A stretch of DNA of 62,369 bases from JAVKBW01 sp964352715 (GTDB lineage Bacteria > Pseudomonadota > Alphaproteobacteria > UBA8366 > Aestuariispiraceae): the NCBI GenBank assembly GCA_964352715.1, contig CAYGSU010000014.1, forward strand, positions 1 through 62,369, written 5' to 3'. Position 1 is the first letter of the stretch; each line of letters opens with the position of its first letter. The translations under genes were made by a program, and so were the position numbers. The notes under the pieces are model-generated. The model saw nothing but the letters and a program-made list of their open reading frames with translations. It had not been told where the DNA came from and searched no databases. Below are positions 18,663-28,863 of this stretch, piece after piece.

Positions 18663-19901
18663 CTAGAAGTTTTCACGGAACCAACCTCCCATTTTTGAGA
18701 AAAAACCGCCGTTCATGGGCGATTTCTCCGCCGCTGCCCGCCGGGCTTCACCCCGGTTGTCAACGACGAAGGCAAGTAGGCCAGCGCAGGTTGCGAAGGC
18801 CGGTCCGCCGGTGGCTTCAGCCAGACCGGCGATGCGAAGCGGGCGGCCTAGGCGTACCTGCTTCTCAAGGATTTGCGCGGCGAGTTGTTGCGCGCCGGGC
18901 AGTTGCGATGCGCCACCGACCAGAACAACGCGTTGTCCTGCCAGCCCTGCGACGCCTGATTTTTCGAGGCGCTCGCGCACCAGTTCGAAAGTTTCTTCCA
19001 GGCGCGGCGCAATGATTGAATTCAGATAGCTGCGCGGTACCTGGTTGGGCGGTGATTCACGGTCCTCGCCAAGCGCCAGCACGTCGATCATTTCATGGTC
19101 GTCATTCGCGGTACGCAGAGCGCTGCCGTAGAGGGTTTTCAGCCGCTCAGCCTGTTGCGGCGGCGTCGACAGGCCACGTGCGATATCGCGGGTCACATGG
19201 CCGCCGCCAACCGCCAGAACATCTGCATAAACCGTCGCGCCTTCGTAGAAGACGGCCATCGATGTCGTGCCGGCCCCCATGTCGATCAGGGTTGCGCCAA
19301 GGTCGCGTTCGTCTTCGACGAGGCTTGCCAGACCGGCCGCATAGGGAGCGATCACCAGATCGCTGACCTGCAGATGGCAGTTGGCAATGCAGCTCAGCAG
19401 GGTCTGGATCCGTCCGGTGGATGCCGTGATCGCCGTCATCTGAACCGCCAGGGTCTGGCCGTGCATGCCGCGCGGGTCTGCCGTCATCGGCGATCCGTCG
19501 ATCGAATAGCCGATCGGCACTGCATGGATCAGCGACCGTCCTTCCAGGGGCACCGAGAGGCGGCATTCCTGCAGAAGCCGTCTTACCTCGATATCCTTGA
19601 TGGCGTTGCCGCCGATCATCGTTTCGCGCTTGATGACGGCGCTTTCGGGTGAGCCGCCTGTCAGGCTGACAGCAATTTCATCGACCCGCGTGCCCGCCAT
19701 CTGTTCCGCCGCGTGAACGGCGGACGAAATCGCCGCCTCGGCGGCTTTCATGTCCGTGACAACGCCGCGTTCGATGCCGGCGCTTGCCTGATGGCTCATG
19801 CCGATGACGCGTATTGATCCGCCTTCGCGGACCTGTGCGATGAAACAGCAAACCTTAAAGGATCCTACATCCAGAGCTGCGATGGTTCGGTTGGTTGACA
19901 T
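18663..19901 (-). CDS. ftsA: Cell division protein FtsA
   Basis: Actin-like ATPase that anchors FtsZ to the membrane and recruits late division proteins. Phosphate-binding loops are seen in ALDVGSFKVCC near the start and in LIDMGAGTTSMAVF, with VLVGGASQLPG further on. The C-terminal GGWFRENF is the amphipathic membrane-binding helix. The length of 412 residues is typical. It follows ftsQ by 49 bp. Confidence 0.96.
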   Translation of the reverse strand: MSTNRTIAALDVGSFKVCCFIAQVREGGSIRVIGMSHQASAGIERGVVTDMKAAEAAISSAVHAAEQMAGTRVDEIAVSLTGGSPESAVIKRETMIGGNAIKDIEVRRLLQECRLSVPLEGRSLIHAVPIGYSIDGSPMTADPRGMHGQTLAVQMTAITASTGRIQTLLSCIANCHLQVSDLVIAPYAAGLASLVEDERDLGATLIDMGAGTTSMAVFYEGATVYADVLAVGGGHVTRDIARGLSTPPQQAERLKTLYGSALRTANDDHEMIDVLALGEDRESPPNQVPRSYLNSIIAPRLEETFELVRERLEKSGVAGLAGQRVVLVGGASQLPGAQQLAAQILEKQVRLGRPLRIAGLAEATGGPAFATCAGLLAFVVDNRGEARRAAAEKSPMNGGFFSKMGGWFRENF

Positions 19902-19950
19902 GGCGGTGTTCTTTTTTACCTTTCGGTTTCGTCAAACCGGTGTTTCGGGG

Positions 19951-20856
19951 TCAGGTTTCGTCTTTTCGGGCCCGCCGAAGTTCGGCGGCTTCTTCAGTCA
20001 TTCGCACGATCATTCTGTCCGACTGGCGCAGGTCGATGGCCTCGATGGCGCGGCCCAGAAGGCTGTAGTCGCGTTCAAGCTGCGCCAGGCGCGCCCAGGC
20101 TTCGGTTGGATCTTCCTCCGGCAGGCGGATGTCGATCCCGTTGTTCAGGCGGACGTTCCAGCGCCTCGACCCAACCCAGACAGCGCCGGTGACTTTCGAC
20201 ATCAGTTCCGGTTCGGTGTTGAGAATGTCGAGCAGGGCGATTGCCTGATCCGGCGCGTTGTCGCCGACCAGCACCTTCAGATGCGCATACCGTTCCAGGC
20301 CCTTGTCGCCGATCGGCAAGCCGTCGGGGTCAATCAGGGTGAAGACGCCGTCATGCTGCCAGATCGCAACCGCTTCGCGTTCCTCGATATCGATCTGCAC
20401 GGTATCGGGCAGTTTGCGGCTGATTGTGGCGGATTTCACCCAGCCGAGTTTTTCGATACGGCTGCGGGCGGCATCGACATCGATACTGAAAATCGGATCG
20501 CCGATATTTATGTTCAACGCTGCAATCAGGTCGTCGCGGTCGGTCTCGCGGCGTCCGGCTACCGTCACGGACTTAACGGCAAGGCCCAGCGACTGGCTGG
20601 CTCTGGCAATTTCCTGACTGAGCGCGGCTGACTGGCGCACCATCCAACCGCTGTTCCAGACAAGATAGGTTCCCGTCGTGATACCGGCGACGAGCGCGGC
20701 CGTGCCGGCAACCACCATTACAGGCTTGCGCCACTTGGAAGGCGCAGGACGACGCGTCTTGCCCGCGGCGCGTTTCGACGCGCGCGACTGCTTGCCTGTT
20801 ATAACCGCACCCTCGGTCTTGCGGGCCGGGTTCACGAAGGGGTTCAATCGGGGCAT
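19951..20856 (-). CDS. ftsQ: Cell division protein FtsQ
   Basis: Bitopic inner-membrane protein of the FtsQ-FtsB-FtsL complex. A basic cytoplasmic N-terminus (residues 1-50), one transmembrane segment (about 52-72), a POTRA domain with SVTVAGRRETDRDDL, and a beta domain follow. The ATG at 20856 is preferred because GGTGGAG lies 9 nt upstream; a TTG at 20877 would add seven residues. It overlaps the ddl stop by 13 bp. The product is 301 residues. Confidence 0.93.
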   Translation of the reverse strand: MPRLNPFVNPARKTEGAVITGKQSRASKRAAGKTRRPAPSKWRKPVMVVAGTAALVAGITTGTYLVWNSGWMVRQSAALSQEIARASQSLGLAVKSVTVAGRRETDRDDLIAALNINIGDPIFSIDVDAARSRIEKLGWVKSATISRKLPDTVQIDIEEREAVAIWQHDGVFTLIDPDGLPIGDKGLERYAHLKVLVGDNAPDQAIALLDILNTEPELMSKVTGAVWVGSRRWNVRLNNGIDIRLPEEDPTEAWARLAQLERDYSLLGRAIEAIDLRQSDRMIVRMTEEAAELRRARKDET

Positions 20857-21770
20857 CGTGCGTTCTCCACCATCCAACTGACCAGCTTGCCGAAAGGCAT
20901 TCCGATATTTGCCGCCTGTTCCGGCACAAGGCTCAGCGGGGTCATGCCGGGCTGTGTGTTTACTTCAAGCAGCACCACCCGCTCCCTTCCGCTGACGGTA
21001 TCGTCAAATCTGAAATCCGATCGGCTTATCCCGTCACAGCCAAGCAATTTATGTGCCTTAATTGCATAATCGCGGCATTGCCGGGCGACGGAATCGGAAA
21101 CCGGTGCAGGGCACAGATGTTCCGTTTTCCCATCGGTGTATTTGTTGGTGTAATCATAGAAGCCGGAATGCGGACGAAGCTCGGTCACGCCAAGGGCTTC
21201 GTCACCGCGAACAGCGACTGTCAGTTCCCGTCCGGGAACGTATTCCTCAACCAGTGCATCACCAAAGGTCCAGCCTGAATAGTCCGGTCCGTTGTCACCC
21301 TCCTGCACGATGTAGACGCCGACGCTCGACCCTTCCCGGGCCGGCTTCACGACATAGGGGCGGGGCATCGGATCGCCCTTGCCGAGTGCTTCCGCCGGCA
21401 GAACCTTGCCTTCAGGCACCGGGATATCGGCGGCGCGGAACATGCCGAGCGCAATCGGTTTGTTCATCGCTATCGCCGAGGCAAGCACACCGGAATGGGT
21501 GTAAGGAATGCCGGCGATATCGAGGATGGCCTGGATCGTTCCGTCTTCGCCGTACCGTCCATGCAGGGCGTTGAAAACAACATCGGGCGCCTTGCCACCG
21601 GTGCGCGGGCACAGAACATCGGCAATGGCATGCAGGTCGCGCGGCGGATCGATGATCGAGACGTCGTATCCTTCACCCTTAAGGGCGTCGGCGCAGGCCT
21701 TGCCTGAAACAAGCGATACGTCCCGTTCAGCTGACCAACCGCCCATCAATACGGCTACGTGTTTCGTCAT
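20844..21770 (-). CDS. ddl: D-alanine--D-alanine ligase
   Basis: ATP-grasp ligase that makes D-Ala-D-Ala for peptidoglycan precursors. The N-terminal MGGWSAERDVSL, the ATP-binding YVVKPAREGSSVGV and the C-terminal LLEVNTQPGMTPLSLVPEQA are characteristic. The ATG at 21770 overlaps the murB stop as ATGA, which gives 308 residues, the normal length. The longer reading from 21827 was rejected. Confidence 0.96.
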   Translation of the reverse strand: MTKHVAVLMGGWSAERDVSLVSGKACADALKGEGYDVSIIDPPRDLHAIADVLCPRTGGKAPDVVFNALHGRYGEDGTIQAILDIAGIPYTHSGVLASAIAMNKPIALGMFRAADIPVPEGKVLPAEALGKGDPMPRPYVVKPAREGSSVGVYIVQEGDNGPDYSGWTFGDALVEEYVPGRELTVAVRGDEALGVTELRPHSGFYDYTNKYTDGKTEHLCPAPVSDSVARQCRDYAIKAHKLLGCDGISRSDFRFDDTVSGRERVVLLEVNTQPGMTPLSLVPEQAANIGMPFGKLVSWMVENARCPD

Positions 21771-22711
21771 GACGCTTCTCCGATCCGCTGCTTGGACCGG
21801 GCAACGCCCACACGCTTGATTTCCCATTCCAGCGAAACGTTCATGCGATCCCTGACCTGGGCACGAACATCCTCGCCCAGCCCTTCCAGGTCGTCAGCGG
21901 TCGCCGTGCCGGTATTGATCAGGAAGTTGCAATGCTGGTCGGAGACCTGCGCGCCGCCCCGGGTAAGCCCACGGCAACCGGCGGCGTCGATCAGTTGCCA
22001 CGCCTTCAAGCCATCGGGATTCTTGAAGGTTGATCCGCCGGTTCGGCTGCGGATCGGCTGGCTGTCGGTCCGCGCGGTCTGGATTTCCTGCATCCGGGCC
22101 TCGATGTCATCGCGATTGCCATCACGGGTTTTGAATACTGCACCGACGAAGATGTGGTCGGCGGCGACGCCGCAATGCCGGTAGCGCATGTCCATCGTGT
22201 CCGGCGTGTGGGTCATCAGTTCGCCATCTGCGGAAACCGATGTCGCCGATACCAGAACATCCCGTGTTTCGCTTCCATAGGCACCGGCATTCATCCGCAA
22301 TGCGCCACCGATTGTGCCGGGGATGCCGCTGTAGAATTCTAGGCCGGATCGGCCCGCCCGCGCCGCTGCTTTCGCGACATTCAGGTCCAGCGCCGCTGCG
22401 CCGGCGATAACGTTTTCCTGTTCGACGGTAATATCCGCGAAAGCGCCGCCCAACCGGATAACGACGCCGGGCACGCCACCGTCGCGTATCAACGTGTTCG
22501 ATCCGACACCCAGCGTGAAGACGGGAATATCAGCAGGCTTGTTGGTCAGGAATGTCTGCAGGTCTTCCAGATCCGCCGGCTTGTACATTACTTCCGCCGG
22601 GCCACCGACCTGGAACCAGGTAACTTTCGACAACAACGCCCCTTCGGTATAGCGGCCGCGAACGGCGGGCAATCGGTCGATGATTGAACGGGTCTGAACG
22701 GCAGCCATCAT
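21767..22711 (-). CDS. murB: UDP-N-acetylenolpyruvoylglucosamine reductase MurB
   Basis: FAD-dependent enzyme that reduces enolpyruvyl-UDP-GlcNAc to UDP-MurNAc. The FAD-binding stretch TLGVGSNTLIRDGG, YSGIPGTIGGALRMNAGAYG and the C-terminal GGAQVSDQHCNFLIN are present. The ATG at 22711 overlaps the murC stop as ATGA and gives 314 residues. A second ATG directly follows the first; either could be used. Confidence 0.96.
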   Translation of the reverse strand: MMAAVQTRSIIDRLPAVRGRYTEGALLSKVTWFQVGGPAEVMYKPADLEDLQTFLTNKPADIPVFTLGVGSNTLIRDGGVPGVVIRLGGAFADITVEQENVIAGAAALDLNVAKAAARAGRSGLEFYSGIPGTIGGALRMNAGAYGSETRDVLVSATSVSADGELMTHTPDTMDMRYRHCGVAADHIFVGAVFKTRDGNRDDIEARMQEIQTARTDSQPIRSRTGGSTFKNPDGLKAWQLIDAAGCRGLTRGGAQVSDQHCNFLINTGTATADDLEGLGEDVRAQVRDRMNVSLEWEIKRVGVARSKQRIGEAS

Positions 22712-24141
22712 GTCCGGTCTCCGTTCTTGTTCGATGCAGTCAGTTTTGCTTCCAGCCGGTGCGGCAGGTTGTTCGCCCATTGCGTTATCGTGCCGGCGCC
22801 GAGGCAGACGACCAGATCGCCCGGCTGCGCGAGGCGGCTGATTTCGTCGACAAGATCGTCTTCACCGTCGATGCTCAGAGCGTTTCTGTGACCACGAAGC
22901 TTGAGGCCGTGAATCAGGGCATCCCGGTCGACGCCTTCAATCGGTTGTTCGCCGGCAGAATAGACCGGGGCGACGATTACCGTGTCGGCATCGTTGAAAC
23001 AGGCGCAGAATTCCTCGAACAGATCACGCAGCCGTGTATAGCGATGCGGCTGAACCACGGCGATCACCCCGCGCCCCGTCGCCGAGCGGGCGGCGCGCAG
23101 GACAGCGGTGATTTCGACGGGATGGTGACCGTAATCATCGATGATGGAAACGCCGTTGATCTCGCCGGTTTTCGTGAACCGCCGCTTCACACCGGAAAAC
23201 TTCGCCAGACCGTTCCGGATGCCGTCATCGTCGACGCCCATTTCGCTGGCGACGGTGATGGCTGCAAGGGCATTGGAAACGTTGTGCTCACCGAACATCG
23301 GCAGATTGATGCCTTCGATCCGGCGGGGTTCCTCGCCGCGAATGTTCATCACGACGTCGAAGGTAAAGCCGTCCGGCGACGGTGTCAGGTTTTCCGGTCT
23401 TACTTCTGCCTGAGGACTGAAGCCGTAGGTGATCAGACGGCGGTCTTCGATCTGCCCGATCATGGCCTGCACTTCCGGATGGTCGATGCACAGGATGGCG
23501 AAGCCGTAAAACGGTATATTCTGAACGAATGTCCTGAACGCCTGCTTCAGCCCTTCGAACGTGCCGTAGTGATCCATATGTTCAGGGTCGATATTCGTGA
23601 CCACTGAGATCGTCGCCGGCAGGCGGGTGAATGTGCCGTCAGACTCATCTGCCTCGACCACCATCCAGTCGCCTGTGCCAAGACGCGCGTTGGTGCCGTA
23701 GGCATTGATAATACCGCCATTGATGACGGTCGGATCCATGCCGGCAGCATCGATTAGGGCTGCGACAAGCGAAGTTGTCGTGGTCTTGCCATGGGTTCCA
23801 CCGACGGCGATGGCCCATTTCAGGCGCATCAGCTCTGCCAGCATTTCGGCGCGCCGCACCACCGGTATCAGCCGCTCCCTGGCCGCAATCAGTTCCGGGT
23901 TGTCGCGTTTGATGGCCGAACTGACGACAAGAACGGCGGCCTCATCGACATTGGACTTGTCGTGGCCGATGGTCACCGAAATACCCAGATCGCGCAGTCG
24001 CTTCACGTTGGCGCTTTCACCGATATCCGAACCGGCGACGATGTACCCAAGGCCGTGCAGCACTTCTGCAATGCCGGACATGCCGATACCGCCAATGCCG
24101 ACGAAATACAGTGTTCCGATTGAAAGCGGCATTCTGATCAT
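22708..24141 (-). CDS. murC: UDP-N-acetylmuramate--L-alanine ligase MurC
   Basis: Adds L-Ala to UDP-MurNAc with ATP. The N-terminal FVGIGGIGMSGIAEVL binds the UDP substrate, the P-loop is VGGTHGKTTT, and the SDDYGHHPxE-type motif (DDYGHHPVE) is in the C-terminal domain. At 477 residues it is of standard length. The ATG overlaps the murG stop as ATGA. Confidence 0.96.
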   Translation of the reverse strand: MIRMPLSIGTLYFVGIGGIGMSGIAEVLHGLGYIVAGSDIGESANVKRLRDLGISVTIGHDKSNVDEAAVLVVSSAIKRDNPELIAARERLIPVVRRAEMLAELMRLKWAIAVGGTHGKTTTTSLVAALIDAAGMDPTVINGGIINAYGTNARLGTGDWMVVEADESDGTFTRLPATISVVTNIDPEHMDHYGTFEGLKQAFRTFVQNIPFYGFAILCIDHPEVQAMIGQIEDRRLITYGFSPQAEVRPENLTPSPDGFTFDVVMNIRGEEPRRIEGINLPMFGEHNVSNALAAITVASEMGVDDDGIRNGLAKFSGVKRRFTKTGEINGVSIIDDYGHHPVEITAVLRAARSATGRGVIAVVQPHRYTRLRDLFEEFCACFNDADTVIVAPVYSAGEQPIEGVDRDALIHGLKLRGHRNALSIDGEDDLVDEISRLAQPGDLVVCLGAGTITQWANNLPHRLEAKLTASNKNGDRT

Positions 24142-25271
24142 GCGGCATCCCTCCTTCCGGAAGGCTCGCGGCCATTGCCGTTTACGAGATCGGTGACAAG
24201 ATCGGCGAGACGGGTCGTTGCTTCAGGCATACCGATCCGTGCCGAAGCCTGCGCCGCCGCGGAAAGGGTGCGGGGACGTGACAGCAGTTCCGCCAGACGG
24301 GTCGACAGGCTTTCCGGTGTCAGGTCCTTTTCCGGTATCATCCAGCCACCCGCCGCATCGCTGAGGCAGGCCGCGTTGGCTGTCTGATGATCGTCGGCCG
24401 CATGCTGATAGGGAACCAGAATTGCAGGCCGGCCCACGGTCGTCAGTTCCGCCATGGTTGAGGCGCCCGCCCGGCAGATTACCAGATGGGCCTTTTCCAG
24501 CCGCTGCGGAATATCGTTGAAGAACGAGGCGACTTCGGCATCGAAGCCGTGCTGTGCATAGACGTCACGAACGCTTTCCACCTGCTCGGCGCGCGCCTGC
24601 TGAACGATTGTCAGCTTGTCGCGCAGGCTCTGCGGTAACAGCGCGATCGCCTTCGGCACGATTTCGCCAAAGACGCGCGCGCCCTGGCTTCCGCCGACAA
24701 TCAGTAGCGAGATCGGCCCGGATTCAGACGGCGTCGGATAGGGCCTTCCGGCAAGCGCCGCGATTTCGGTCCGCACCGGGTTGCCGGTCCAGACCGTTTT
24801 GTCGCGATCCTGTTCGCGCAGTTCCGCCACGGTTTCAAAAGATGTGGCGATGCGGTCCATGCGCGGTGCAAGCAGCCGGTTGGCGCGGCCCAGCACGGCG
24901 TTCTGTTCGTGAATAACGGATATGATGCCCCGCATCCGGCCTGCGGCCAGCATGGTCGGTACGGAAGGGTAACCGCCGAAGCCGACAATCGCGCGCGGCT
25001 GCAGCCTGTTCAGCAGTTTTCGTGCCTGCAGGAAACCGAGAAAAAGCTTGATGACCGCATTGATCTTGCCGCCGATCCCCCGGCCGGTAACCGCCGCAGC
25101 GCTTATCGTGTGGCGGTCGATCTTGTCGAGCGTACCGCCGAAGGCATCGCCGCGCCGGTCAGTGACCAGAGCGAGGCGGTATCCGCGACGCATCAGTTCA
25201 GCAGCCAGCGCTTCTGCCGGAAAAACGTGTCCGCCGGTGCCGCCTGTGGCGAGTGCGATCAGTTCCGCCAT
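24138..25271 (-). CDS. murG: Lipid II synthase MurG
   Basis: Membrane-associated glycosyltransferase that adds GlcNAc to lipid I. The glycine-rich ATGGTGGHVFPA loop opens the N-domain, a second loop GGSQGARVF opens the C-domain, and ICRAGASTMAEL with the PAILVPYQHAADDHQ stretch binds UDP-GlcNAc. The product has 377 residues. Its start overlaps the end of ftsW by 13 bp. Confidence 0.96.
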   Translation of the reverse strand: MAELIALATGGTGGHVFPAEALAAELMRRGYRLALVTDRRGDAFGGTLDKIDRHTISAAAVTGRGIGGKINAVIKLFLGFLQARKLLNRLQPRAIVGFGGYPSVPTMLAAGRMRGIISVIHEQNAVLGRANRLLAPRMDRIATSFETVAELREQDRDKTVWTGNPVRTEIAALAGRPYPTPSESGPISLLIVGGSQGARVFGEIVPKAIALLPQSLRDKLTIVQQARAEQVESVRDVYAQHGFDAEVASFFNDIPQRLEKAHLVICRAGASTMAELTTVGRPAILVPYQHAADDHQTANAACLSDAAGGWMIPEKDLTPESLSTRLAELLSRPRTLSAAAQASARIGMPEATTRLADLVTDLVNGNGREPSGRRDAA

Positions 25272-26386
25272 GATGCAATCCCCGGTCGGCGACGGGTCAG
25301 CGCCAGCAGCATGCCCATCGACAGGGCAAGTGCAATCAGGCTGGATCCGCCATAGGAAATGAAGGGAAGGGTCATGCCCTTGGTCGGAATGATGCTCAGG
25401 GTCGACGCCATGTTGATGATGGCCTGAAGGCCGAACTGCACGATCAGCCCGGCGCCCGCCAGAAGAACGAACAGGTCGTTTTCCTGAAACACACGGATGA
25501 AGCTTCGCAGCACCACAAACACGAAAAGCCCGACGATCACGAGGCAGACCAGCAGGCCGAATTCCTCGCCCGCGACCGCAAAAATGAAGTCTGCATGGCT
25601 GTCGGGCAGGGTATTCTTGACGATACCTTCGCCGGGGCCGCGGCCGAACAGGCCGCCGGACTGGAAGGCATCGATCGCGCGGTCGACCTGATAGCTGTCG
25701 CCGGATTTCGGATCGAGAAACCGATCAATACGGCTGGCCACGTGGTCAAACCCGTAATAGGCGGCAACAAGAGCGAGAACGCCGAACAGCACCAGCGCAA
25801 TCACCAGCATCATCGGCAATCCGTTCAGAAACAGTTGTACAGCAGCAACAGCGGTAAGCAGCAGGGCCTGACCGAAATCAGGTTGCAGCAGCAACAGGCA
25901 GATCAGGGCGAAGTACAGAACGATTGTAATTGCGTAGCCGGGCACTGCTTCGCCAGTGCGCCGCGCGGCAAGAAACCAGCCGGCCAGAACGGCAAATGCG
26001 GGTTTTGCAAATTCCGACGGTTGCAACGAGAAACCGGCAAGCGAAACCCAGCGCGTCGCGCCCTTGATTTCCGTGCCGACAACAAGCGTCGCCACCATGA
26101 ACACGACAGAACACACGAACATGATTGCCGCCAGCCGCCGGACCTGCCGCAGATCCAGCATCGATACGGAGATGAGGATGGCGATGGCCGGCAGCAGAAT
26201 GGCGACCTGCTTGCGAAGGAAATACATCGAATCCGCGCCGATCCGCTCGGCAACAGGCGGGCTTGCCGTCGCGGTCAGAACCAGGCCGACTGCCGCAAGC
26301 AGCAACAGCACGGCAAGCAGCCAGCGATCGACGGTCCACCACCAGCGCCCGAAAACAGAGGTATCATTTCTGGGGATCGAAATCAT
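25259..26386 (-). CDS. ftsW: Septal peptidoglycan polymerase FtsW (SEDS family)
   Basis: SEDS-family membrane protein with about ten transmembrane helices that polymerises lipid II with FtsI. Conserved stretches include LQPSEFAKPAF, LLLLQPDFGQALLL, GRGPGEGIVKNTLPDSHADF and PFISYGGSSLIA. The start is the ATG at 26386, which overlaps the murD stop as ATGA and gives 375 residues. A longer reading from 26587 is the murD gene in another frame and was rejected. Confidence 0.96.
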   Translation of the reverse strand: MISIPRNDTSVFGRWWWTVDRWLLAVLLLLAAVGLVLTATASPPVAERIGADSMYFLRKQVAILLPAIAILISVSMLDLRQVRRLAAIMFVCSVVFMVATLVVGTEIKGATRWVSLAGFSLQPSEFAKPAFAVLAGWFLAARRTGEAVPGYAITIVLYFALICLLLLQPDFGQALLLTAVAAVQLFLNGLPMMLVIALVLFGVLALVAAYYGFDHVASRIDRFLDPKSGDSYQVDRAIDAFQSGGLFGRGPGEGIVKNTLPDSHADFIFAVAGEEFGLLVCLVIVGLFVFVVLRSFIRVFQENDLFVLLAGAGLIVQFGLQAIINMASTLSIIPTKGMTLPFISYGGSSLIALALSMGMLLALTRRRPGIASWRN

Positions 26387-27774
26387 GCGCCCCCCTCCCG
26401 CTGCGCGATATCTGCGACGATCGACATGAAGGCATCGCCCCGAACCTCGAAGTTGGGGAACTGGTCGAAAGAGGCGCAGGCCGGCGACAACAGCACGACC
26501 GGCTCTTCGCCGCCTTGTTCCAGTTCCCCCTTCGCCAGGGTGAAAGCCTTGTGCATGGCAGTGTCGAGCGTGCCGCAGGAATGGCACTGAATTCGGTCGC
26601 CGAAGGCGGTCATCATGTTCTCGGATGCTTCGCCGATCAGGAAGGCGGCGCGAACATGCCCGAGCTGTTCGATAACGTCGTCGTATCCGCCCTGTTTTTC
26701 GCGCCCTCCCGCAATCCAGTAGATTGCGGAGAAGGATGCCAGGGCCTTGCCCGTCGCTTCCGCATTGGTTGCCTTGCTGTCATTGACGAAGCGTACGCCC
26801 GCGACACGGCCCACGGTCTGAAGACGGTGGGCCAGGCCGGGAAAGGTCTTCATCGCCGTAACGATCTGTTCGGCCGTCAGTCCGGCAGTACGACAGGCGG
26901 CGTAGGCAGCCGCCATGTTCTGTGCGTTGTGCAGGCCGGGCAGGGATGGAACATCGGACAATCGGGTGACGGGTGTTTCATAGCCGACCATCCGGTCGAC
27001 CAGATAGCCGTCGCGAACGCAGATATCCGCGTCTTTCGTGGTCGCAATGCGGATCACGGAAACGGCCTGATCTATGCTGTCGGCCAGCGCCGCAGCGCGC
27101 GTGTCGTCAATGCCGATGATTGCCGTCTGACCCGCAGCCTGGCGTTCGAAGATACGTGCTTTCGCTGCAACATAGCCGTCGATGCCGCCGTGACGGTCGA
27201 GATGGTCCGGCGAGATGTTCAGCAGAACGGCGATATCGAACCGTGTCGTACTGACCAGATCGAGCTGGTAGGACGAAAGCTCCAGCACATAGGTGCCGGT
27301 TTCATCAAGCGGGGCGAGATCAAGCGGCGGTGTGCCGAGATTGCCGCCGACTTCCGCCTTACGTCCGTTCGCCTTAAGGATATGGCCGATCAGCGCGGTG
27401 GTTGTGGATTTGCCGTTTGTTCCGGTAATGCCGATATAATTCGCAACCGGCTGCGCCCGATACAGTAGCTCGACATCGCCGAGAACAGGGATGTTTCTGT
27501 GCGCGGCTTCGACAACGCTGCGATGCGGCGCCGGGAACCGGTACGGTACGCCGGGGCTCAGCACCACGGCAGCAGGATTTGCGCCGGGCTCGGCAAAGGC
27601 GTCACGCACGGAAATGTTTTTCGATACAGCGTCTTCGCGGCCGGAAGGCGCATCGTCCCAGGCCCAGACTTCGGCGCCGCCGGCGGCAAGCGCGGTCGCA
27701 GCCGAACAGCCGGATTTCCCCAACCCGACAACCGCTACTTCCTGTCCTGAGTAATCCCTGATCACGATCGTCAT
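26383..27774 (-). CDS. murD: UDP-N-acetylmuramoylalanine--D-glutamate ligase MurD
   Basis: Adds D-Glu to UDP-MurNAc-L-Ala. The N-terminal VVGLGKSGCSAA, the P-loop ITGTNGKSTT and VNDSKATNAEAT are visible. At 463 residues it is of usual size. GAGATAGG before the ATG is a fair ribosome site. The start lies 3 bp after the mraY stop. Confidence 0.96.
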   Translation of the reverse strand: MTIVIRDYSGQEVAVVGLGKSGCSAATALAAGGAEVWAWDDAPSGREDAVSKNISVRDAFAEPGANPAAVVLSPGVPYRFPAPHRSVVEAAHRNIPVLGDVELLYRAQPVANYIGITGTNGKSTTTALIGHILKANGRKAEVGGNLGTPPLDLAPLDETGTYVLELSSYQLDLVSTTRFDIAVLLNISPDHLDRHGGIDGYVAAKARIFERQAAGQTAIIGIDDTRAAALADSIDQAVSVIRIATTKDADICVRDGYLVDRMVGYETPVTRLSDVPSLPGLHNAQNMAAAYAACRTAGLTAEQIVTAMKTFPGLAHRLQTVGRVAGVRFVNDSKATNAEATGKALASFSAIYWIAGGREKQGGYDDVIEQLGHVRAAFLIGEASENMMTAFGDRIQCHSCGTLDTAMHKAFTLAKGELEQGGEEPVVLLSPACASFDQFPNFEVRGDAFMSIVADIAQREGGA

Positions 27775-27777
27775 TAC

Positions 27778-28863
27778 CTATCTCAGCTTGAGGGTGGACA
27801 GGCCGATCAGCGCCAGAATGGAGGCGATGATCCAGAAACGGATAACAATGGTCGGTTCGGCCCAACCCTTCTTTTCGAAGTGGTGGTGCAGCGGAGCCAT
27901 GGCGAAAACGCGCTTGCCGGTCAGTTTGAAGCTTGCGACCTGCACGATCACGGAAACGGTTTCCAGAACAAACAGCCCGCCGATGATCGCCAGAACGACC
28001 TCGTGCTTGGTGACGACACTGATAGCCCCCAACGCACCGCCCATCGACAGGGACCCGGTATCGCCCATGAACACCATGGCGGGCGGGGCGTTGAACCACA
28101 GGAATCCGAGGGCGGACCCGACGATTGCGCCGCACAGAACGGCAAGTTCGCCGGCTCCGGCGATATAGTTGATCTGCAGATATTCCGAATAGATGGCATT
28201 GCCGGCGAGATAGGAAATCAGACCGAAGCAGCCGCCGGCGATCATCACCGGAACGATGGCTAGGCCGTCCAGACCGTCTGTCAGGTTGACCGCGTTCGAT
28301 GCGCCGACCATGACGAACACTGCAACGGGGATGAAGAACCACGACAGATTGATCAGAAAGTCCTTAACAAAGGGCAGGGCGAACCCCATGCCCATTTCAC
28401 CGGGTGTTTCCATCACGAACCAGAAGGCGGCGAGGCTGCCGATCAGAAGCTGAACCAGCAGCTTGATGCGACCCGGAAGGCCCTTGGAATTGCGCTTGGT
28501 CAGTTTCAGGTAATCGTCGGCGAATCCGACAAGTCCGAACCCAATCGTTACCAGCAGAACAATCCAGACATAGGGATTGTGCAGGTCGGTCCACAACAGC
28601 GTGCTGATCGACAGCGCAATCAGGATGAGGACCCCACCCATTGTTGGTGTGCCGGCCTTCACCAGATGCTGTTCGGGAACGTCTTCCCGGATGTTGGATG
28701 CACCGCGCTGCTGCCGCTTCAGCCAGTTGATGACGCTCGGCCCGATGATGAAGCTTATCAGCAGGGCGGTAATGATCGCACCGCCGGTTCTGAACGTCAG
28801 ATACCGGAACAGGTTGAACAGTTGAAATTCGTCCGCGAGCGGCAGAAGAAAATACGACAGCAT
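27778..28863 (-). CDS. mraY: Phospho-N-acetylmuramoyl-pentapeptide transferase MraY
   Basis: Integral membrane enzyme with about ten helices that forms lipid I on undecaprenyl phosphate. The Asp-rich GFADDYLKLTKRN and the NLTDGLDGLA motif, with HHHFEKKGW near the C-terminus, identify it. It has 361 residues. Its ATG shares one base with the murF stop (TGATG), so translation is coupled. Confidence 0.97.
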   Translation of the reverse strand: MLSYFLLPLADEFQLFNLFRYLTFRTGGAIITALLISFIIGPSVINWLKRQQRGASNIREDVPEQHLVKAGTPTMGGVLILIALSISTLLWTDLHNPYVWIVLLVTIGFGLVGFADDYLKLTKRNSKGLPGRIKLLVQLLIGSLAAFWFVMETPGEMGMGFALPFVKDFLINLSWFFIPVAVFVMVGASNAVNLTDGLDGLAIVPVMIAGGCFGLISYLAGNAIYSEYLQINYIAGAGELAVLCGAIVGSALGFLWFNAPPAMVFMGDTGSLSMGGALGAISVVTKHEVVLAIIGGLFVLETVSVIVQVASFKLTGKRVFAMAPLHHHFEKKGWAEPTIVIRFWIIASILALIGLSTLKLR